Source: Prostheceraeus crozeri (Eukaryota > Platyhelminthes > Polycladida > Euryleptidae). Taken from it: a stretch of 64,000 nucleotides of DNA. Shown piece after piece: positions 58,521-64,000 of the stretch; positions within the stretch are counted from its first letter, which is position 1; each line of letters begins with the position of its first letter. A program made the position numbers and the translations under genes. Below the pieces are notes generated by a model, which worked only from the letters and a program-made list of their open reading frames with translations, searched no databases and was not told the origin of the DNA. The stretch is from positions 21,001-85,000 of the forward strand of contig CAJQUW010008963.1 in the NCBI GenBank assembly GCA_907163375.1, in the 5' to 3' direction.

Positions 58521-59393
58521 AGCTGGGGAACATATGTAAAAACATTTTCGTGTTTGCATAACTTCTCATTTCGATTACATCGAAATTTACTTTAATGACT
58601 TACACTTTTAGCGTCTTTCATTCAGCATTAAGTCTTGGTCACAGCCTGGTCATCAGCAATGTTGTTGACTTGCAATGAATTGTTCCCTAAGTTCAGTCAC
58701 ATTTAACGACGGCAATCACATCAACCAAAAGGAGAAGATTAATTATTCCTATCTTTGTAAAACTGTTATTTCAGCTTCTCAGACAGTTTGTTTGATATTT
58801 TTAGTTTATCTCACGCACGCACATGCTAACTCTGACAGTTGTTCAGAAATCATGTTCAAAATCACATTAATCAGCTGCAATTGATAGATAGTCTGATGAT
58901 GTGCTGTTCTTTAAAGTGACAAATTACTACACAAGCTGTTCAATTGGAATAGACTGAATAGAGATAAATACACAAAAATCGATACATGCACATTGCAATA
59001 GTGTACAACTTGAATAAAAACTGCGAACTCCGTTAGTTTCAATAAATATTAAAATAATAGAGTCTCCTCTGACATTTAACCACGATCAGTAGACATAGAA
59101 CTGCATAACTGCGAAAAAGACAGGTTTAAGTGAGCTCGTTATAGATGAAATTGATCTTTTGTTAATTTCCTAATAGTAACTGAGCGATGTTCTCTCTCAC
59201 CCTGTGCGTTTGGACACAGGAAATATCAATCTTTTTTCACAAGACATCTGCAATTCACATAAATCAGATCAAATGGCTTTCAATGCAGTATTCATCATTC
59301 ACTGACTCAGATCATTTATTTGATTGATTTTTATTTGAATGGTTTGGGAATGTCTTTGTAATTGAAGAGTGAAGGCAATGAGCTTCAACTTAC

Positions 59394-59746
59394 CAGGCTG
59401 GGAGACAATGATGTGGTTCATCCCATCACCTGCAATCTGGAAGGGCTCGCTGTCTGACAGCAGAACCCTCTTCACTTCTTTCACAAATCCAACGAGACAA
59501 TGTGTGTGTGCCCGCAGAGTCACGCGAACTCCCATATCACCAAAAAGTCTCACGGCGATAGACGGGAACATCATCCTCCACGATCCAACTCTCCTAATCC
59601 AGAGCTGTTCCTCCTCCGCCGACCTTCCCATCTTCTGTGCAGATGGCTTCACGGACCGTCCTTCACATGTAGGCGAGGAAACGAATGTCCAGAGAAGCCC
59701 GACGACTTCTCACCACTGTCCAGTTCCTCAATCATGAAGGGAAATC
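59394..59746 (-). pseudogene. Exon copy e, broken
   Basis: The donor is intact and the last third of the module reads KRVLLSDSEPFQIAGDGMNH. The acceptor reads CTAACAG with an inserted base. The middle contains many small indels that destroy the frame. The exon is 353 bases instead of 330. Confidence 0.75.
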
Positions 59747-60742
59747 CTGTTAGAAACAGATAACAGAGATCAGGGAATGGAATTCCAACAGAACGCTAAA
59801 GCATTATCTCAGGTGTCACCTACAGAAACACAGACGATAACTAGAAGGACACATAAGCAAATCGATGGCAATGTCACACCACTTGGTCACACAGCGCTCT
59901 GGAAGGTCTTCAAACAATCATTTAAGGCGAGATCGATTATGAACACACTTTCTCATGTCGAAATTCCCTTCAAGTTCACATTTGAAGGTTAAATTTTCCG
60001 TTTTGCGGGGGGGGAGTAGGACGATTTATAGTGAATTGTGATATTTTGATTGAAAGCTATATAATTATTTCACTTTCACTACATTTAGGACATGCAATTT
60101 CACTTTGACAATTTTTCGCAACATACTTCATTTTATCAGCAACTATTCATTTCTATTTGATATCTAATGAGTCTTATTCACTGCATTTCCTCTAATGCAC
60201 TCCACCCCCTAATAAACAACACCCTCTACTAAGCGCCGCAGCATGGAGGTCATTTTTTCAATACGCGACGTACATTGAGAGTCAGAAAAGATATGATTGA
60301 GTGTTATTTATTGTCGTCCATTGAACCTAAGAAAGAAAACAAGGATATAATGTCCCTGGAATGCTTGATGCTTGCGCTGTTTGTTAGTTTATATTCTGAT
60401 TGAAGAAGTCGTACAACAAAACGTCGTCCACACATCAGTCTCACACTCAAATCAATGCATTGAAATCAACAGCGTCATCGGCATCATATTCTGAATATGA
60501 TTCGTTAACTTATAGGGCTTCATGTACCAAGCACTGACTCATCACGCTCAAGTTGTGAGGCCGTTTCAAGTGACCATAGGGAAGAAACAGCAAATACGAT
60601 ACAAGAACTGTAAAATTGTAAGCACACACAAGCTTATGATAGATTCGGAGGCATCACCTAACTTTTATATAGAAATTGATCAATTGAATTCATTTATTAA
60701 TTGAAAAGTGATTGTTGCTGTGGAATACAGGAAATATCAATC

Positions 60743-60768
60743 TTTTTTTTTTCCCCCCCCCCCAAAAA
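60743..60768. repeat. T10-C11-A5 homopolymer block
   Basis: The homologous position in the other copies reads TCTTTTTTCACAAGAC. The blocks of T, C and A look like an expansion of a short homopolymer, more likely an error than biology. Confidence 0.75.
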
Positions 60769-60925
60769 CAAGACAATCTGCAATTCACATAAATCAGATC
60801 AAATAGCTTTCAATGTAGCATTCATCATTCACTGACTCAGATCATTTATTTGATTGATTTTTATTTGAATGGTTTGGGAAATGTCGTTGTAATTGAAGAT
60901 TGAAGAGCAATGAGCTTCAACTTAC

Positions 60926-61272
60926 CAGGCTGGGAGACAAATGATGTGGGTTTAATCCAATCACCTGCAATCTGGAAGGGCCTCGCTGTCTGTCAGCCGA
61001 AACCCATCTTCACTTCTTTCACATTCCAACGAATCATAAAGTATTGCCCGCAGAGTTCAGCGAAAAACTCCCCATCACCACTTTGATAGACGGGGAACAT
61101 CATCCCTCCACGGATCCAATCTCCTAATTCAGACTGTCTCCTCCGCCGGACCTTCCCATCTCCTTGCAGATTGGCTTCACGTAGCTCCTTCACTGTAGGT
61201 GAGGAAACGAGATGTCCAAGACGACGGACGACTTCTCTCCCACGTCCCGTTCCTCAATCATGAAGGGAAATC
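60926..61272 (-). pseudogene. Exon copy f, broken
   Basis: The acceptor (TCTCTACAG) and donor (GTAAGT) are kept, but the length is 347 and many single-base insertions break the frame. Only patches such as NVKEVKMGF are legible. It lies 1,532 bp from copy e, mirroring the b-c pair. Confidence 0.75.
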
Positions 61273-61600
61273 CTGTAGAGACAGAGAAGAGTAGATCAGC
61301 TCTCGGCTCCTGGAATTCTAACAAAACACCATTATCTCTTGAGTGAGAGTGTATACTAAGACACATTAGTCAGATCATAGCCAGGACACATAAGCTATAA
61401 ATAGATCTGGCAATGATCAAAGTTAACACAGGTCAACATGAAGGTCAAAACAATTTATTCTATAGAGAGATCGATTATGAACACACTTTCTCATGTTGAA
61501 ATTCCCTAGATCAAGTTCAAATTTGAACAGCTTTAACTTTTCTTTTTTTGCGTCCCGATTTATAGCTGAATTGTGGTATTTTGATTGAAAGCTATATAAC

Positions 61601-63376
61601 TCTTCCCATTTCACTTTCTGTTACTTCGCTTCAGATACTTTTTACGTCGTATACTTAATTAATCCAGTTTTTCAGCTGTGGTATTACAAACTTTGCATCG
61701 CAGGAATCCATACTGTCAATTGTCATTTATAATGCTGAGACTATCTGCTGACACATCATAAAGAGCCATTTCTTTTGTAACTGTCAATCATGACCAAGAA
61801 AAAATAAAAATTTGCATTTCTGATGTAGCGTATTTGTGTTCTCTCTTTCTAAATTTCTTCTTTTCCAGCCAAAAATGTTAAGTTAAATTGCTTACTTTTA
61901 TGCATACTTTCACTAGTGTGCACTCGCGCGCTTATGAGAGAAAATGCTGCTCGCTCGGCTCGAGCGCGCGTGTTTAGTTGTAAAATCAAGAATATGCTGT
62001 AATACAGTTGAAGAATGTGCTTTATTAGATTCTGTAAAAAAATATTTTGATTTTCTCACTAGACCTTTATCTTTCTTTATTGAAACAACATTTTCACTTA
62101 GCTACAATGCTCTCTTCAAATCAGTCTGATCGCTTTGTCAGAGTGCTTGCAATTTTGTAATTCCACGATGTTATTTGTCATCGTTTATAGTTAATGTCTA
62201 ACTAACGGTGACTTGTTGTCTCCCTCTATGATTCTCCTCTATGATTCCTCTATGATTTTTGTAATTACTGTCGCGCTAGACGCACGCACACACGTGCTCT
62301 AATTTACTTCAGCAGAGATGGCATTTTATAACTACGGGATCATGGTCGATTACTGCTGTGCATGGATGTGTACGTTCTAAGAATTAGGCCTACCAAACAT
62401 TGTTCTCAATTATTTATGCATGGCGAGATGATCGAGGATCAACGAAGGGACCTAACATAACACACAAGCAACTTTTTGAGCAGTCTGCCGTTATGATTTG
62501 ACAGATTTGACCTTTATCAAAAAATATATTGTAGCGCTCGTCCTCAATAAGCTTGATTCTTCGGCGTGATTTTGATAGTGCCCTATAAACTATCTCACGC
62601 TCTCACGCGGCGCTCTCGCGCTTCGTCTCCGCGCATCCCTTGAGTGTAAGATGGCAGCTGACTCTCTAAATCGCTACTGCGATATGAATTATTCCTATGA
62701 CTGAATTTCTCACCGCAGCCCCCACCCCCCCCCCCCCCCCCACAATTCCTGCACTGCGGTTCGTGTCAAAATGTGTGTTCATGATCGGAATTGCCTTTAC
62801 GAGTCGACATCTAACATTGCGTGGCAAATCTATCGCTGTCAATTCACTGAGTCCTCGTGAACTAGCTTCCATGTTACGTTGATGGGAGAAATAAAAAAAT
62901 GATGTTGTGTTTATCTGGTGGGGACAACTAATTGCTCTCGATCCACTACAACAGTTTCGTGCCCAGTGCGCATCCGAAAGACGTTGATACGAGATACCTT
63001 GCATAAGGCTTCTATGCTAGCTCTTACGGGAAAGGGATTGACGCTAGGAGTGATCAAGTGTTCAGTCTCTAGATTTTCCTTAAGTTAAAAAGACAGCAAT
63101 GCAACACGTCTTCTGAAACACAGAAGAATTTAAAAATTATGGTTTTAACTAATCTAAACTTAATCATAGCTAAGAAATTTTAACTAATCTGATGGGACAA
63201 TGAGCAAGCTCTTCTGAAACTGTCACCCATTAATTGTCTGATCGCACGCGCACAAACATCAGAAATATTCACAAATAATCTTCATGCGTCAGTGCAGACA
63301 TATGTTATTGTTCTTGAGATCTGCCATTGTGCGGAGCCGCTGCCTTCCATGGTTTTCACTTGTTGTATACACTTTT

Positions 63377-63418
<42 letters not shown>

Positions 63419-63865
63419 TTCGGAAGAAACAGCTTTACCGACACACAAATTGAGAACATCGAAGTTGGTTTAATGGATTGCATTCTCTAAATTTATCTTC
63501 GACAGCAAAACTAGTAGGCCTACTTTGAGTAGGCCCATCCGAGGAAAGCATTATCCAATTACCGGCCCAAATGTTTGAAGATAAACTTCATGCACTTTCT
63601 TTTGCCAACCGGTGAGTTTACCTGTGAGACATCATCTATAAACTCTTACAATTAATGAATCAAGAAGCTTAAAGTTTTGGATTTCATTGGCCGGAGAAGA
63701 ACGATGTCCCAGTGAGTAAATAAGGGACATGTCATTCCATTAGTTGTATCGCGTGGGACACCTCCCAAGGGTTCGATTGTCACCCAAAGCAAAAGAAAAC
63801 CACCAAGGTTTCTTTGCGAGCGCTTTTCAAACAGACGCTTCGCGTCATGCCATCCTCAGCAACTG
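61601..63865. other. No gene recognised; poly-C tracts
   Basis: C17 at 62725-62741 and C38 at 63378-63415. Short open frames across them are compositional. On the minus strand near 63815-63860, CTGAGGAT followed by GAAGCGTC faintly resembles a PLE hammerhead, too weak to call. Confidence 0.5.
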
Positions 63866-63998
63866 ACTTTATTTCATCATGTAGAAGCAATGCAGACAAC
63901 AGATGATCAGATCTCACTAAACATAGAATTAATTATCAGAACAGAATAAGATGCAAGAAGATACTACTTTATTTCATCATGTAGAAGCAATGCAGACA
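63866..63998. repeat. 100-bp direct repeat, start of a possible tandem array
   Basis: ACTTTATTTCATCATGTAGA and the following 13 bases occur at 63866 and again exactly 100 bases later at 63966, running to the window end. Whether this is a satellite array or a flanking duplication cannot be told from this window. Confidence 0.75.
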
Positions 63999-64000
63999 TG

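Larger units (their letters stand above)
53105..61600. repeat. Rearranged duplicate of the 16.1-26.3 kb block
   Basis: Order of homology: 53105-53629 to about 16115-16650; 53640-59205 to 18427-23632; 59212-60150 to 24110-25000; 60190-61600 to 25050-26280. The segments 16650-18427 and 23633-24110 are missing. Identity is almost perfect in some stretches (56810-57400, 58660-59205). Others (54950-56800, 59480-59900, 60950-61420) are littered with extra single bases. It carries exon copies d, e and f and second copies of the hAT and mariner relics. Confidence 0.9.

Noticed and set aside
63289..63490. Open frames with poly-Gly or poly-Pro across the C38 tract
   Set aside because: Purely compositional; both strands are open because of the homopolymer.
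63700..63790. Possible tRNA-derived SINE (GGGTTCGATTGTCACCC resembles a B box)
   Set aside because: The upstream A box is poor and no cloverleaf could be formed; one short match is expected by chance.

Overview
This is a stretch of animal nuclear DNA, most likely from an invertebrate. The reasons are AT-rich sequence, spliced-looking exons with GT/AG borders, microsatellites, and relics of many eukaryotic transposon classes. I cannot fix the phylum; the transposon mix fits many marine invertebrates. I see no bacterial gene, operon, rRNA or convincing tRNA. Nearly all recognisable coding sequence is transposon-derived. The exception is a family of related exons that may belong to a host gene or gene cluster.

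Layout. 1-2.4 kb: dead RLE-type (R2/NeSL-like) non-LTR retrotransposon. 3.3-5.1 kb: Penelope-like element (PLE) relic between long inverted repeats. 5.4-6.6 kb: pogo/Tigger-like element with terminal inverted repeats and TA target duplication. 6.97 kb: hammerhead-ribozyme-like motif. 7.0-7.5 kb: hAT fragment. 9.4-11.1 kb: CR1/L2-like LINE (ORF1 plus endonuclease). 11.6-12.7 kb: piggyBac relic. 12.8-13.9 kb: 109-bp minisatellite. 16-27 kb: duplicated block holding three copies of a 330-bp phase 1-1 exon on the minus strand, among hAT and mariner relics. 27.0-28.2 kb: LINE reverse transcriptase relic. 30.3 kb: possible BEN-domain exon. 32.6-33.0 kb: divergent relative of the exon family. 33.4-35.4 kb: second PLE family in head-to-head inverted form. 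35.4-45.35 kb: head-to-tail array of a third PLE family, two full copies and one 5'-truncated copy, nearly identical. 45.35-46.1 kb: second copy of the flanking PLE tail. 46.5-48.2 kb: second piggyBac relic. 50.0-53.1 kb: second copy of the RLE retrotransposon. 53.1-61.6 kb: error-rich or decayed duplicate of the 16-27 kb block. 61.6-64 kb: no genes seen; poly-C runs and the start of a 100-bp direct repeat.

The PLE array is the most informative part. The leftmost copy has two intact ORFs. ORF1 (532 aa) has a basic N-terminus and a C-terminal domain resembling a degenerate SGNH/GDSL hydrolase. ORF2 is a reverse transcriptase with a C-terminal GIY-YIG nuclease. ORF2's open frame overlaps the end of ORF1 in the -1 frame, and a U UUU UUG slippery heptamer lies in the overlap, which suggests frameshift translation of a fusion. 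Each copy ends with a compact hammerhead-like motif in which the conserved C3-G8 pair appears as U3-A8. Near identity of the copies indicates very recent activity, or possibly an assembly artefact.
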